The notes: generated by a model not told the origin, from the letters alone. Shown: positions 1-10,329, counted from the stretch's first letter. The stretch is DNA of 64,000 nt from CAXBGS01 sp963975425 (GCA_963975425.1 CAXBGS010000001.1:930001-994000); one strand, 5' to 3'. A program made the numbers and translations.

Positions 1-1093
1 GATAGTACGGCTTCAGCGGTTCAAAGTTGCGTATGTATCGATACCGCTTGTCGCGAACGGCGCGGATGATGTCGTATCTCTCATCCATACGATCCCTGGC
101 GCCGTAAACATACTGCCGAGGCGCCGACAAATTTTCGCCCAGAAAAGCGCGTCCCTGGACATAGTCAGGGGTCGATAAGCCTGCCAGGTTTAGTACCGTC
201 GGTCCGAAATCCGGCGAGTTAATCAGTTCGTCACTTACCGCCCCCGGCATCGCTTGGTGGTCGACGCGAAACGTTTCAGGCACTCGGACAATCAACGGAA
301 TCCGTGTGCCGGAATCGTAAAGCCAGCGTTTCGCTCGCGGCAAACCCACCCCGTGATCGGACCAGTAAAAGATGATCGTATTCTCGTACTGACCGGCCTT
401 TTTCAGATCGTCGATCAGACCACCCGCCCAGGCATCCATGGCGGTGATCAGTTCGTAATTACGTTTCCAATCCTCGCGAACGATCGGTGTGTCGGGATAA
501 TACGGTGGCAAGGTCGACAATGCCGCGGCGTCCTGACGTTGTTCAACGGAAAGATTCTCGGTCACGCTTTGGTACTTGCTCTCGCTGGCGATGCCGCTTT
601 CGTGGCAACCGGTAAAATTGAAAACCGCAAAGAAGGGCTGATCTTTGTTTTCGCGGTTTTTCCAATGCGCTTTACTACTTGATTCGTCCCAGATCTCTTT
701 GGATGAAGGAATCTTGAATTGATAATCCGTTTTGCTGTTGTTCGTACAGTAGTATCCGGCGCTGCGCAGATACATCGGAAACGGTTTTAACCAGTCTGGC
801 AACGTCGCGTCACATCGCATGTGATGCGTACCAATGCTGTTTTGATACATGCCAGTAATGATCGTCGATCGACATGGGGCACAAACGCCCGCCGCGGTGA
901 ACGCATTGGTGTACCGGACGCCTTCGGCCGCCAAGCGATCCAGATGCGGCGTGATCGCGTGAGGATCGCCATAGCAGCCTAAGTGCGGGCTGATGTCTTC
1001 ACATGAAATCCAAACGATATTGGGTCGTTTCGCCTCGCAGATCGCTGGCACAAACAGCAAGCATGCGAGGACAAAGCAGGGTCGGTTCGTCAT
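1..1093 (-). CDS. Sulfatase (N-sulfoglucosamine sulfohydrolase-like), C-terminus cut by window edge
   Basis: Secreted sulfatase of the alkaline-phosphatase superfamily, expected to remove sulfate esters or N-sulfates from polysaccharides. The ATG at 1093 begins a 21-residue signal-peptide-like stretch ending near CEAKRPN. The metal-binding block (WISCEDISP) follows. The formylglycine motif G-V-C71-A-P-C-R75 fits the C-x-P-x-R consensus, so activation by formylglycine-generating enzyme is plausible. Asp and His of the second metal site appear in YWSDHG. About 364 residues lie in the window and the 3' end is outside. The closest relative in this window is the sulfatase at 55737-57371, which differs at exactly this motif. 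The family is clear; the substrate is not known. Confidence 0.9.
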   Translation of the reverse strand, partial: MTNRPCFVLACLLFVPAICEAKRPNIVWISCEDISPHLGCYGDPHAITPHLDRLAAEGVRYTNAFTAAGVCAPCRSTIITGMYQNSIGTHHMRCDATLPDWLKPFPMYLRSAGYYCTNNSKTDYQFKIPSSKEIWDESSSKAHWKNRENKDQPFFAVFNFTGCHESGIASESKYQSVTENLSVEQRQDAAALSTLPPYYPDTPIVREDWKRNYELITAMDAWAGGLIDDLKKAGQYENTIIFYWSDHGVGLPRAKRWLYDSGTRIPLIVRVPETFRVDHQAMPGAVSDELINSPDFGPTVLNLAGLSTPDYVQGRAFLGENLSAPRQYVYGARDRMDERYDIIRAVRDKRYRYIRNFEPLKPYY

Positions 1094-1314
1094 CCGTCGA
1101 TTTTCTCTCATCGTTCCGCCGAGTCAGCAAAAGTTTCACTAAAAGAGTTGGGCATCAGCGTCAGCCATCACCAGGATGCCAATTGTAACCTGAGATCATT
1201 CTTAGCGCGAGACAGTCCGCCGCATCCGCCATCCAATCGCTTGCGCAATTTCAATTCGATCAACCAGTCGATTGATCGTAAACACGCTTGCGTAAGTCCT
1301 TGACTCTGACGACT

Positions 1315-2649
1315 TCACGAACCCTTGAACTTTTTTGGCAGGAAAGCGGCGGCGGCGAGTACCGAGAGTGCTGGTATGGCGGGCGCTCGCATCCGAATGT
1401 TGCTCCAGTAAACCCCATGCACAGCCGACAGCGCGATGACGAGTGTTATCGTTGGCCACCAGACGTGCCACTGCTTTCGCCGCCAAACTCTCCACGCGCC
1501 GATCGTGACCAGAGCGAACAATACCAGGTAATAGCAACCCACGATCGAGACGGCCAAGACCGAGCGACCGGACGAGCGATGGGGCAGGGGGCTCCATAGT
1601 CTTCCCATGCGAACCAAACACGACCACGCAAACATAGCCGGTTGTCGATCGATCGTCGCTCGCGCGGCTTCATAACTGCGGCGATCATCGTCGACTTCCG
1701 ACGTGACCGGAAACGAATCCGCCGGGCTGACCCAATCGCGTTTCCAAAAAGCTTCGGTTTTCGGGTCGCCGTCGTAACGGTGCGTGTACGCAACCAAGAA
1801 TGGATCGGCATCCCATGTCTTCCCCCATTTCCCCAATCGCAGGTAGTCGTAAAACGACGGGTTGTTCGCCAACAACAATGTGTAACCGCCGTGGGTGGTT
1901 GCCCAAACAGGATGCCCCAACATGCGTTGGTTCCGGGCGGTCCACCCCAGCACGATCGCAATCACGACAGCGAAAGAAATTCCCGCGCATGTGAATCGGC
2001 GCGACCATGATGAATTTGGCCAAAGCAACCATCCGAATGTCATTAAGGCTGCCCAAACCAGAAAGGTCGGACGACAGAGAAACGCCAAGCCCATGATCAC
2101 ACCAAAGATTGCCGCGTTGGAAACACGAGGAGGTTTCCCGCAAGCAAGTGCCCACCGGTAGATCAAGAGTGCGGCCAACGCTGCAGCCATCGTTTCGGTC
2201 ATGACGAGCGTCGATTGTTGCAACAAAACAGGGTCGACCGCGACCAGCAGTGCGGCGATGCCAGCGACAAAGACGCAGCCTTTTTCACTCAAACGCGGTT
2301 CACCAAAGCACGGACCGGCAAAACAGCGCAGCGCCGTCAAGTAAACCAGCAACACCGTGACCGCTGCCAGCAACGTATGCAAACAACCAACCGCTACGCT
2401 TGACAGCTGTCCGTCGTGAACCATCCACGATAAGACATATGGGTACAACGGCGGCCGAAAAGCCGTCGGCTTGGCCGATCCGGCACGATCGTCGATACCG
2501 TACACTCCCGTACGCGATAGCGTTTCACTAATAATGCGATAAGCGTCCGGGTCGGCATCGAGCCGATGCAGAGTTGAGAAAACAACACCGCCTCGAAACA
2601 ACAGGGCGAGTGCGAAAACCACGAGAATGGAGACGCGAGATGGCGACAA
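1315..2649 (-). CDS. Polytopic membrane glycosyltransferase (PMT/ArnT-like, GT39/GT83 type)
   Basis: About 444 residues with roughly ten hydrophobic segments. An early acidic pair (LDADPDAY) and a following RPPLYPYVLS stretch resemble the first periplasmic loop of lipid-linked-sugar mannosyl- or arabinosyltransferases. This suggests transfer of a sugar from a polyprenyl phosphate donor at the membrane; donor and acceptor cannot be told. The open frame extends upstream to a TTG at 2781, but that would overlap the 5' end of the divergent transporter. A TTG at 2649, just before the first membrane helix, is a plausible start, and a GTG at 2733 is another. A second protein of this type lies at 28284-29726. 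Confident of membrane GT-like fold, unsure of start. Confidence 0.75.
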   Translation of the reverse strand: MSPSRVSILVVFALALLFRGGVVFSTLHRLDADPDAYRIISETLSRTGVYGIDDRAGSAKPTAFRPPLYPYVLSWMVHDGQLSSVAVGCLHTLLAAVTVLLVYLTALRCFAGPCFGEPRLSEKGCVFVAGIAALLVAVDPVLLQQSTLVMTETMAAALAALLIYRWALACGKPPRVSNAAIFGVIMGLAFLCRPTFLVWAALMTFGWLLWPNSSWSRRFTCAGISFAVVIAIVLGWTARNQRMLGHPVWATTHGGYTLLLANNPSFYDYLRLGKWGKTWDADPFLVAYTHRYDGDPKTEAFWKRDWVSPADSFPVTSEVDDDRRSYEAARATIDRQPAMFAWSCLVRMGRLWSPLPHRSSGRSVLAVSIVGCYYLVLFALVTIGAWRVWRRKQWHVWWPTITLVIALSAVHGVYWSNIRMRAPAIPALSVLAAAAFLPKKFKGS

Positions 2650-2773
2650 GGATCTGCGGTGAGTTGGGTGAAAAACAAAAGCGTGGGACCGAACAAGCCA
2701 TGCGCATTGCTGGCCTGAAAATCCTCGGTCCACAAAGAGCTTACCCCAACCGCATCCGACACGGGAATGACGC

Positions 2774-5146
2774 GTGATCAAGCGCTTGCTGCAACGACGA
2801 TGGGCGGCTGCGCTGATGGGCTTGGTCGTGTTCGCATGTGCTTACCCGATCGCTCGCGAATTGGAAATGGATCGCGACATCGCCACCATGTTCGATCCGT
2901 CCGATCCCGTGTTGATCGCCTACCAAGATCTGCAGGCAACCTTTGGCGGAAACGCGGTCACGATGATCGTTTATCGCGACGCCGAACTAATGTCACCCGC
3001 CGGAATCATCCGCAGCGATCGTTTGACCGAACAGGTTTTACGTGTCGAGGGCGTCCGCGACGCGCTGTCCCCATCTCGCATCAGCGGGCTGGTCGCGAAG
3101 ATAAATCCAACGGCATTCTTGGCCAAACTTTCCTCCGAAACGCCAGCACTGCTGGATGCAGATGATCCTGTTGCAAGTGGAATGGATCGAGTGTTCTCGG
3201 GGTACACACATTCATCTGATCATCGATTCGCGGCCGTCGTTGCGATTCTGGATCCCGAACATTCCCAAGCCACCATCGAAACGCTACGTGATCTCGGTGC
3301 GAACTTTGCCAGCGATTTTGACGGCACCGTTGGCGAAGTTTCCCTTGTCGGCGAACCCGTTCTGATTCACGACGGATTCTCGCTAATCGAACGAGACGGC
3401 GCGAAGTTGGCGATTTGGACGAGTGCGCTGTTAGCGGCAGTCGTCCTGATTTCCATGTTTGATTTACGGTTCGTGCTGTTGATGTCTGTCGTGGTGTTTT
3501 GGTCTGTCACAATCACACGAGCGGCACTGGTGCTGCTTGCAATCAAGCTTTCACTGGTGTCAACGATTTTGACGGCGATCACCACCGTCGTTACCGTTGC
3601 AGCCGTTTTGCATCTGGGTGTTCGCTTTCGTCGATCCCGCCGCCACGGCCTTTCACCGCACGACGCGGCGGTTGATTCACTTTCAAATTTGATGCTGCCG
3701 ATTTTTTGGACTTGCGCAACCGATTCGGTGGGCTTTGCTGCGCTCACGTGGTCAAAAATATTGCCCGTTCAGCAATTCGGCCAAATGATTGCGGTTGCTG
3801 CGATCGCCGTCTTCGTAGGCCTCGCCATGTTTGCACCGGCCGCAATGACGTTGCCCGGTACGGCGGTCGGGCGAAGCATTGATTCTGGCCAGCGTTGGTT
3901 TGCGATCAAGCTGCGGCGTCTATGTCGTCGGATCGCGGCAGTGTTTGTTTCGGCGCCACGACGGACGCTGATTTCTTCTGCTGTCGTCGCTGTTCTCGCC
4001 GTGATCATGCTCTCACGCAGTGAAACCGAAACCAGTTTCCTCAAGAACTTTCGCGATCGCAGCCCCGTGGTTGCCGCCTATCAAAGTGTCGAAACCAATT
4101 TCGGCGGCGCGGGCGTTTGGGACATCATCGTTACTGCCCCCGCCGACATCGACAACGCTTTCTTGCAACTTGTACGCCAGCTGCAGTCTGATTTGCGACG
4201 TATCGACGTCGATGGCGAAGGATTGACGAAAGTCCTTAGCGTCGCCGACATCGATTCGGTCGCTGCTGAATCCATGTTGTTGAAACTTGCACCGGTCGAA
4301 GCCCGTTTGGCCGGAATGCGTGTTGCCCTGCCAGTCTTTTCCGATGCTTTGCTTAGTCCGGCAAATTCGAGCGTTGAGGCACAAGATCGGCAGGGCGTCG
4401 GTGAAAAACAACCGCATCAAACGCGCAGACTACGGATCATGCTGCGCAGTCGCGAACACTTGGGGGCAGAACAGAAATCGAAATTGATCGATCGGGTCGA
4501 AGCCGTCGTACAAGAACACACGAACTCGATCGCATGGCAATCTGCGGTCAACGATGCGGGGAACGATCCCATTCCGGTCGACGGAAAAGTCACGGGATAT
4601 TACGTGATAATGGCCGATCTGGTCAGCCAACTGGTCCGTGACCAGTGGCGATGTTTTCTGGCCTCGGGCATCATGGTTTGGCTATTACTTTTGACCGCGA
4701 CACGTTCGATTCGTCTGGCAACCGCTGCGCTGCTGCCGAATCTGTTGCCGGTATTGATCGTGTTGGCGCTCGTGGCAATCTTTGGCGGAAAAATCAACAT
4801 GGGTGCGGCGATGATCGCTGCCGTTTCGGTCGGCTTGTCGATCGACGGTTCGGTTCACTTCCTAGCGAATTATCAAAAGCACCGCCGACGTGGACACAAC
4901 GCACGTCCATCGGCAATTCATGCTGCCAGCAACATCGGCGTACCGGTCATCTTGGCAACCATAGCGTTGGTCATCGGTTTCAGTGTCCTCGCGACCAGCG
5001 AATTTATCCCCACGGCGACCTTTGGCATTCTGGTCGCCGCCACCATGGCCGCTGGAACGGTCGTCAACCTCACGTTGCTGCCATCCCTGGTGTCATGGAT
5101 CGACGGTTCATCCACCACCGCCCGGTCGGCGGGCAAATCGATTTAG
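2774..5146 (+). CDS. MMPL/RND-superfamily membrane transporter
   Basis: 790-residue protein with two halves, each one membrane helix, a large extracytoplasmic domain (about residues 40-210 and 425-610) and five to six helices. This is the typical layout of MMPL/HAE3-like RND permeases that move lipids or hydrophobic compounds using the proton gradient. The second helix bundle carries the sequence MIAAVSVGLSIDGSVH, close to the conserved GxxxD proton-relay region of RND proteins. The GTG start at 2774 follows a GGGA box. The first residues (MIKRLLQRRWAAALMG) form a cytoplasmic stub plus helix. No outer-membrane partner or adaptor is adjacent, as is usual for the HAE3/MMPL branch. Cargo unknown. 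Confidence 0.85.
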   Translation: MIKRLLQRRWAAALMGLVVFACAYPIARELEMDRDIATMFDPSDPVLIAYQDLQATFGGNAVTMIVYRDAELMSPAGIIRSDRLTEQVLRVEGVRDALSPSRISGLVAKINPTAFLAKLSSETPALLDADDPVASGMDRVFSGYTHSSDHRFAAVVAILDPEHSQATIETLRDLGANFASDFDGTVGEVSLVGEPVLIHDGFSLIERDGAKLAIWTSALLAAVVLISMFDLRFVLLMSVVVFWSVTITRAALVLLAIKLSLVSTILTAITTVVTVAAVLHLGVRFRRSRRHGLSPHDAAVDSLSNLMLPIFWTCATDSVGFAALTWSKILPVQQFGQMIAVAAIAVFVGLAMFAPAAMTLPGTAVGRSIDSGQRWFAIKLRRLCRRIAAVFVSAPRRTLISSAVVAVLAVIMLSRSETETSFLKNFRDRSPVVAAYQSVETNFGGAGVWDIIVTAPADIDNAFLQLVRQLQSDLRRIDVDGEGLTKVLSVADIDSVAAESMLLKLAPVEARLAGMRVALPVFSDALLSPANSSVEAQDRQGVGEKQPHQTRRLRIMLRSREHLGAEQKSKLIDRVEAVVQEHTNSIAWQSAVNDAGNDPIPVDGKVTGYYVIMADLVSQLVRDQWRCFLASGIMVWLLLLTATRSIRLATAALLPNLLPVLIVLALVAIFGGKINMGAAMIAAVSVGLSIDGSVHFLANYQKHRRRGHNARPSAIHAASNIGVPVILATIALVIGFSVLATSEFIPTATFGILVAATMAAGTVVNLTLLPSLVSWIDGSSTTARSAGKSI

Positions 5147-5210
5147 GATCGGAACAAAACAGGCACCTCGAACCGGATGTCCCGTTTATCGCAGTCCGAT
5201 TCATTTCAAG

Positions 5211-6635
5211 TCAGTTCAGGTCACTTGGCAGTGTTTTCAGACGGCGCAGTTCCGTGATTTCGCTGACGAACCATGGCTTGCCGGTTGCTTTGCGGTATCC
5301 GATGCATTTGGCGGGAAAGTTTGCGCCGTCCTGCGTTTGCCAGTCACTGAAACGGATCATGTCCTTGCGCCAGTCGATGCGCGCGACCTGCAATTTGGTT
5401 GTATCAAAGTAGATGTCCATCGCTGGCGAGATCGACTCGGTGACGCGAATGCCGACCAATGCCTGGCCATCGTCGTTGATTTCCGGCAACACTTTTAGTT
5501 TTGACTTTTCGTCGACGAGTGCCTGCAGCGTCCATGCCCATACCAGATTCGTCGCGGGTTCGTTTTCTTTTTTCTTCCACCCTCGCGTGCCCAAGCGAAA
5601 CCACCAGTCTTCGTGCCCGTCAAACACGGACTCGCGAGGCCTGCCGGGCTTCTCCGGATCACTGCTGACATTCAATCGCTCGTGAATCGTAAAACGGCTC
5701 AGCAGTTTTGATTTGCCACCAGCCGCCTGAATGATTCGACGAACTAATTTTTGCGGATCCGGTGTAAATTCAACCGACTCAGGTTCGAAAGTCGCCAAGT
5801 CCGGCAGCTTTGTTTGGACTCCGCCGGCGGGAACCTGACGCTTCGCCGTCCATACGATTCCATTCAGGATGAACCGTCGCAAATCTTCCATGCCCCAGTT
5901 CTTATAGAAATGAGGCATCACGATTCCGAAACCGCGTCCGCGATCGGGTCGCTCGACACACCAAGCCACGGTCTCTTGGCGAGGCAACTCGGGTGGCAAC
6001 ATCGACGTTGCCAATGCCGTCACGTTCGTCGCCATGCGGTTCTCGTCGGATCCGAAATAGTTATTGATGTACGGTTCATCATGCAACGTGAAATCGTTCC
6101 AACCTTGAGAGATCGGATGCTGGGGCGAGGCCTGTGTGATCGTAGCAGCCGGATAGATTTTTGCGACGCTTTGATGATGGGGACATGACTTGTTTGCAAA
6201 GTAGCCACCCAGCCAGCCGAGCAGCGGATGTTCGCCCTCTTGTCCAACGTCGTGTCCCATCAGCCCCGTTGCGTAGTGCACGCAAACGATGCCACAACCG
6301 CGAGCCATTTGCGTATCGAGCTGCGCCAAAATCGTATCGGTTTCGGGCAAACGCTGCGGCGGAAACGTATCGCCGATGAACACAATCGTGCTGACCGAAT
6401 TCAAACGTGACGATTCCTTAGGCCATTCGTACACAACCTCTGCCTTGACGTCGGAAACGTTCGACATGTTCTGTAGGCAGTGCTGCAACAGACGACCACC
6501 GGCAGCGACTTCGTGTGATCCAGGCGGATGGGTGCTGGGGCCAACCACAATCAGCACTTCACTCGGCTCGGCCGCGATGCAAAGCGATGCGGCAAACAGA
6601 TTGACGAGCAAGCAAAACGCAGACGAACGATTCAT
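5211..6635 (-). CDS. ThuA-domain protein with C-terminal LolA-like domain
   Basis: 474 residues with a signal peptide (about 1-22, ending CIAAEPSE). Residues about 25-270 match ThuA, a class I glutamine-amidotransferase-like fold common in planctomycete catabolic loci. Motifs such as GIVCVHYATGLMG and the later TLHDEPYINNYFG block support this. Residues about 295-474 form a separate beta-rich domain (RRIIQAAGGKSKL onward, with TTKLQVARIDWRKD) that resembles lipoprotein-carrier (LolA/LppX) folds. The combination suggests a periplasmic protein binding a hydrophobic or sugar ligand. ThuA assignment is solid. The LolA-like assignment rests on pattern only, and function is unknown. Confidence 0.75.
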   Translation of the reverse strand: MNRSSAFCLLVNLFAASLCIAAEPSEVLIVVGPSTHPPGSHEVAAGGRLLQHCLQNMSNVSDVKAEVVYEWPKESSRLNSVSTIVFIGDTFPPQRLPETDTILAQLDTQMARGCGIVCVHYATGLMGHDVGQEGEHPLLGWLGGYFANKSCPHHQSVAKIYPAATITQASPQHPISQGWNDFTLHDEPYINNYFGSDENRMATNVTALATSMLPPELPRQETVAWCVERPDRGRGFGIVMPHFYKNWGMEDLRRFILNGIVWTAKRQVPAGGVQTKLPDLATFEPESVEFTPDPQKLVRRIIQAAGGKSKLLSRFTIHERLNVSSDPEKPGRPRESVFDGHEDWWFRLGTRGWKKKENEPATNLVWAWTLQALVDEKSKLKVLPEINDDGQALVGIRVTESISPAMDIYFDTTKLQVARIDWRKDMIRFSDWQTQDGANFPAKCIGYRKATGKPWFVSEITELRRLKTLPSDLN

Positions 6636-6859
6636 CAGAAATTGACCTCGGTAGGCACGTAAAGCAACGCAATCGCACAGGATTTAAGCGAACTGGGTGG
6701 GACCGGCATTGTAACAGCCACACGCGCCGACCGCTGTTGACGAGTTCACTTGCGAAAGAGTCATGTAAGTGTCTTCGATCGTTCAGGAACAGGCGAAAGG
6801 ATGCCACATACGTTGCCGCGTTATTGAACGAACTGTCAAAGCAAACGCCACATGACGCG

Positions 6860-8494
6860 TTACCGCGGTTTCACATCCGCCCAGTCGGCCAATTGAATGT
6901 GCTGACATTTCCCACACTTGACCCGGAGACCTAGCGAGTCAGGTTCGATCTTGACGTTCCGCTGGCATCCCTCGCACAGGATTCTTAATTGGTGCGGCGC
7001 GGAAACAAGTTCGTCCAGCTGGTCGTCGGAAATACCGGGAACGTAAATATCAGCCGGTGTCAGGCTGGTGAGCAACGTTTCGGTAAGGACGCTGACATCG
7101 GCGATACGATCGGCGAGCCTGCGCACGGTGTCTTCGAACGCGTTTCGCACAAGTCGCCCGTTGCCGAAATGCCGATCGCGTTTCTCGTAAAGCTGGTGGA
7201 AACCTAGCAACAAACGATATCGCGCGGCGCTTTGCAGTTGGTATTGATTCTGCTTGCACATCACTTCGAAAATTTTGCCCAGTTCGATCGGCGTGTAATC
7301 TTCGAACTGGATGCGCGTGTTGACTCGAGACGACAAACCCGGATTCGAGCGAATCATGCTGGTCATTTCATCGCTATAGCCCGCCAAAATCACGGCCAAC
7401 CGCTCGCGGTCGTCTTCCATTCGCTTCAGCAACGTCTGAATCGCCTCACGTCCGTATGCGTCATCGCCCGACGCATCGATCAGACTGTATGCTTCGTCGA
7501 TAAACAGAACGCCGCCCGATGCCGAGTCACAAAGCTTATTGGTTTTGGGCCCAGTCTGGCCTGCATACTCGGCAACCAAGCCGCTGCGGTCGGTTTCCAC
7601 GACGTGTCCGCTTTCCAGCGTCCCAAGAGCGCCGAGTATTTGACCGACAATACGGGCGACCGTCGTCTTGCCTGTCCCAGGGTTACCCACAAACGTCATG
7701 TGCAAACTGATCGGCATCGTGCTGAGCCCGGTTGCGCGACGCGTTTGCTGTAGACGCAAGAAATTGGTGTAGCTGCGCACCCGCTGCTTGACCGATTCGA
7801 GACCGATCAACGCATCAAGTTCGGCCATCGCCCGCGCGAGCCGATCGGCTCGCTGTGCTTCGGTGTTTTCGGTCGCGGTGGTTCCGTTGGTCGATTCTTG
7901 TTGCCGATATTCTTTCGCCTGTGCGTGCGCCTTTCCGGAGGAACCGGACAAGTCCGCCAGCACTTTGGATGGATTCGCTGGATGCAGTGCCATGTCGATC
8001 TCTCGCTGCAGCGTGTGCAGGGCGATCGACTCTTCGGGCATCGTTTGGCCATCACACTTGGCAACCAAATTGGCCAGCCGCATCACGATCGTTTCAACCT
8101 GCACACGGCTATCAGCGAGTGGTTCATAGCGAACAAAAGGTGCGACCAATGCTTCCCATTGCAATTGATCGGCTTGCTGGAACAATCCGGTGGCGGCTTC
8201 ACGAAGCTCTTGGCCACGCAGTTTCTGGTCCCACAAATGTTCGATCATCTCCGACGCGACCCGTTTCTCCGGTCCCGTCCAGCGGTCGTCGGCGCGGACA
8301 ATGGTCACGTAGACCTTGATCAGTAATCCACGATGCAAATCGTCCATCAACCGGACAAAATCGCTCGAACGGCCTTCGATCAGATTCGGGTGCCGGCGTA
8401 CCATCCAGTTGCCGCAGTGGTGGTAGAGCTTGCGGCAATCACGGATCACCCGACGCAACATGCCGATCATGCGAGAGTCTTGAACGTCGTTCAT
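6860..8494 (-). CDS. CbbX/SpoVK-type AAA+ ATPase with TerB-like N-terminus and zinc ribbon
   Basis: 544-residue cytoplasmic protein. Residues about 40-180 are helical, with two acidic DG/DD...E motifs (VRADDRWTGPEKR and AKCDGQTMPEES) reminiscent of tandem TerB-like modules. The AAA+ domain follows, with Walker A GNPGTGKT (K276), Walker B VLFIDEAYSL (about 329-338) and arginine-rich sensor motifs, very like CbbX and SpoVK. The last 35 residues hold C-x2-C ... C-x2-C (CEGC and CGKC), a probable zinc ribbon. CbbX remodels inhibited Rubisco, but no Rubisco genes are present here. The client is therefore unknown and is probably another protein complex. The gene stands alone with gaps of over 200 bp on both sides. 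Confidence 0.85.
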   Translation of the reverse strand: MNDVQDSRMIGMLRRVIRDCRKLYHHCGNWMVRRHPNLIEGRSSDFVRLMDDLHRGLLIKVYVTIVRADDRWTGPEKRVASEMIEHLWDQKLRGQELREAATGLFQQADQLQWEALVAPFVRYEPLADSRVQVETIVMRLANLVAKCDGQTMPEESIALHTLQREIDMALHPANPSKVLADLSGSSGKAHAQAKEYRQQESTNGTTATENTEAQRADRLARAMAELDALIGLESVKQRVRSYTNFLRLQQTRRATGLSTMPISLHMTFVGNPGTGKTTVARIVGQILGALGTLESGHVVETDRSGLVAEYAGQTGPKTNKLCDSASGGVLFIDEAYSLIDASGDDAYGREAIQTLLKRMEDDRERLAVILAGYSDEMTSMIRSNPGLSSRVNTRIQFEDYTPIELGKIFEVMCKQNQYQLQSAARYRLLLGFHQLYEKRDRHFGNGRLVRNAFEDTVRRLADRIADVSVLTETLLTSLTPADIYVPGISDDQLDELVSAPHQLRILCEGCQRNVKIEPDSLGLRVKCGKCQHIQLADWADVKPR

Positions 8495-8706
8495 CAGCGG
8501 CAGAATTAGGCTCGGCGTGTCTTACGGAATGCTAGGCATAGTTTAACGGCACCAAGCAGACGGCGGCGAGGCGGACGAAATTGAACAATTCCCGCCACAG
8601 CGACACTTTTTTCAGAGATACAGTTGCAACGCAGGCGTGCTCCGTCGCAAAAACCTGGCGCCGAACCGATGAATTGATGGACCGCTGGAATTCGCAGAAC
8701 GCTTGA

Positions 8707-10329
8707 TCAACGTATGCCGTGCATCATCCGTTTGACGATCGGTGAAATGAGCAAAGCGATCGCCGCAAAGGTGAAGGATACGATCGCGATTTGCGCGAAG
8801 ACGCTCGTGTAATTCATTAAGTTTGTTGCGCTATCGGACGCGTTTTCCGGCGCGACGGTACCGGTAATTTTCATGGCTAAGTTGCCCAACGCACCCGTAC
8901 CACTTTCCGATTCGCCGCCCGTCGTCAACTTTGCGATCAATCCCGCGATGTAGTGAGCAAACGAAGACGACAAGAACCAAACCCCCATCATGAAGGAAAC
9001 CAGTTTGGCTGGCGAAAGCTCCGTGACTTTAGAAAGCCCAATCGGTGAAAGGAATAGTTCGCCAGAAGTGATCAGTAGATAACCGACCAGCAAAAAGATC
9101 ATTCCGACTTTGCCCTCAGCGTCCATGAATCTGGCACTCAGGGCGAAGACCATGAACCCGAGTCCTAACTGCAGGATGCCCAGGCCGAATTTGATCATCG
9201 TGTTGGGATTTCGTCCGGCGCTTTCTAATCGGTTCCACATCATCGAAAATGGAATCGCCAATGCGACAATATAGAACGGATTGATCGCGTTGGTCTGCGA
9301 AGCATTCAATCCAATCAAGCGGACTTGTTCTTCGGCGAACAACGTTAGCGAGCTGCCGGCCTGTTCAAAGAAGGCCCAGAACACCGTCACAAAAAACGTG
9401 AGAATGACCACGACCATCAAGCGTTCACGTGTAACTTTGTCGCTGTTCATGCACACGTAACAGATATAGACCAATACGATCGCAAGCAGCGAGATCAACA
9501 GGAACTGTAACAAGCCTGTGCTGCCGAAAACCGTGAATTCGCTTTGCTTGACCAGCACCGCAAACAAGGGAACCGATAAGAAAGACAACGCCCAAACGAT
9601 GTGCCGGATGTTCAGCCCGCCGTAGGACTTGTTGACGTATTCGGCAGGCTGATGGCCCTGATCGCCATAAATTCCTTGCAGTCCGCCGTACCAAAAGACA
9701 ATCATTCCAAAGAACATCCCGATGCCGGCCGCGCTGAATCCGTAATGCCAGCCGAAATTTTGGCCGAGGTATCCGCACACCAGTGGCGACAAGAACGCGC
9801 CCAAATTGATGCCAAGGTAAAAGATCGTGAAGCCACCGTCGCGGCGCACGTCGCCTTCTTCATAGAGCCCGCCGACCATGGTCGATATATTCGGCTTGAA
9901 AAAGCCGTTACCGATAATCAGCAGTCCTAGAGAGAGGTAAAAGATGGATTCATTTTCGAATGCCATCGTGAAGTGACCGATGCACATCAGCAACGCGCCG
10001 AGCATGATCGAGTTTTTGTGACCGATCAATCGGTCCGCGATCATGCCGCCGATCGCAGGCGTGAAGTAGACAAGAGATCCGTAGGCGGCATAGATTTCGT
10101 ACGCGACGTCCTTGCCGTCTTGTAAATCCTTGAACAGTTCCGTCGCCAAGTACAACGTCAGCAGCGCGCGCATGCCATAGAAACTGAATCGTTCCCACAA
10201 CTCGGCAAAAAAGAGATAGAACAAACCAACGGGGTGGCCAAACAATTCGCCGCGAGGCCCCTGCGGAATAGACATGGGTGTCGCCTGGTCGGTCACTTCC
10301 GGAGGTGGATCGAAGGGTTGATCAGTCAT
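8707..10329 (-). CDS. POT/PTR family proton-coupled oligopeptide transporter
   Basis: 540 residues with about 12-14 membrane helices. Diagnostic POT motifs are present: ELWERFSFYGMRALL in the first helix (the ExxER proton-coupling motif) and GNGFFKPNISTMVGGLY near helix 5. The protein should import di- and tripeptides with protons across the inner membrane. The ATG at 10329 sits just downstream of a region of 17-bp direct repeats (10351-10483), which must lie in its leader or promoter region. No peptidase gene is linked. Family assignment is firm; exact substrate range is not visible. Confidence 0.92.
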   Translation of the reverse strand: MTDQPFDPPPEVTDQATPMSIPQGPRGELFGHPVGLFYLFFAELWERFSFYGMRALLTLYLATELFKDLQDGKDVAYEIYAAYGSLVYFTPAIGGMIADRLIGHKNSIMLGALLMCIGHFTMAFENESIFYLSLGLLIIGNGFFKPNISTMVGGLYEEGDVRRDGGFTIFYLGINLGAFLSPLVCGYLGQNFGWHYGFSAAGIGMFFGMIVFWYGGLQGIYGDQGHQPAEYVNKSYGGLNIRHIVWALSFLSVPLFAVLVKQSEFTVFGSTGLLQFLLISLLAIVLVYICYVCMNSDKVTRERLMVVVILTFFVTVFWAFFEQAGSSLTLFAEEQVRLIGLNASQTNAINPFYIVALAIPFSMMWNRLESAGRNPNTMIKFGLGILQLGLGFMVFALSARFMDAEGKVGMIFLLVGYLLITSGELFLSPIGLSKVTELSPAKLVSFMMGVWFLSSSFAHYIAGLIAKLTTGGESESGTGALGNLAMKITGTVAPENASDSATNLMNYTSVFAQIAIVSFTFAAIALLISPIVKRMMHGIR

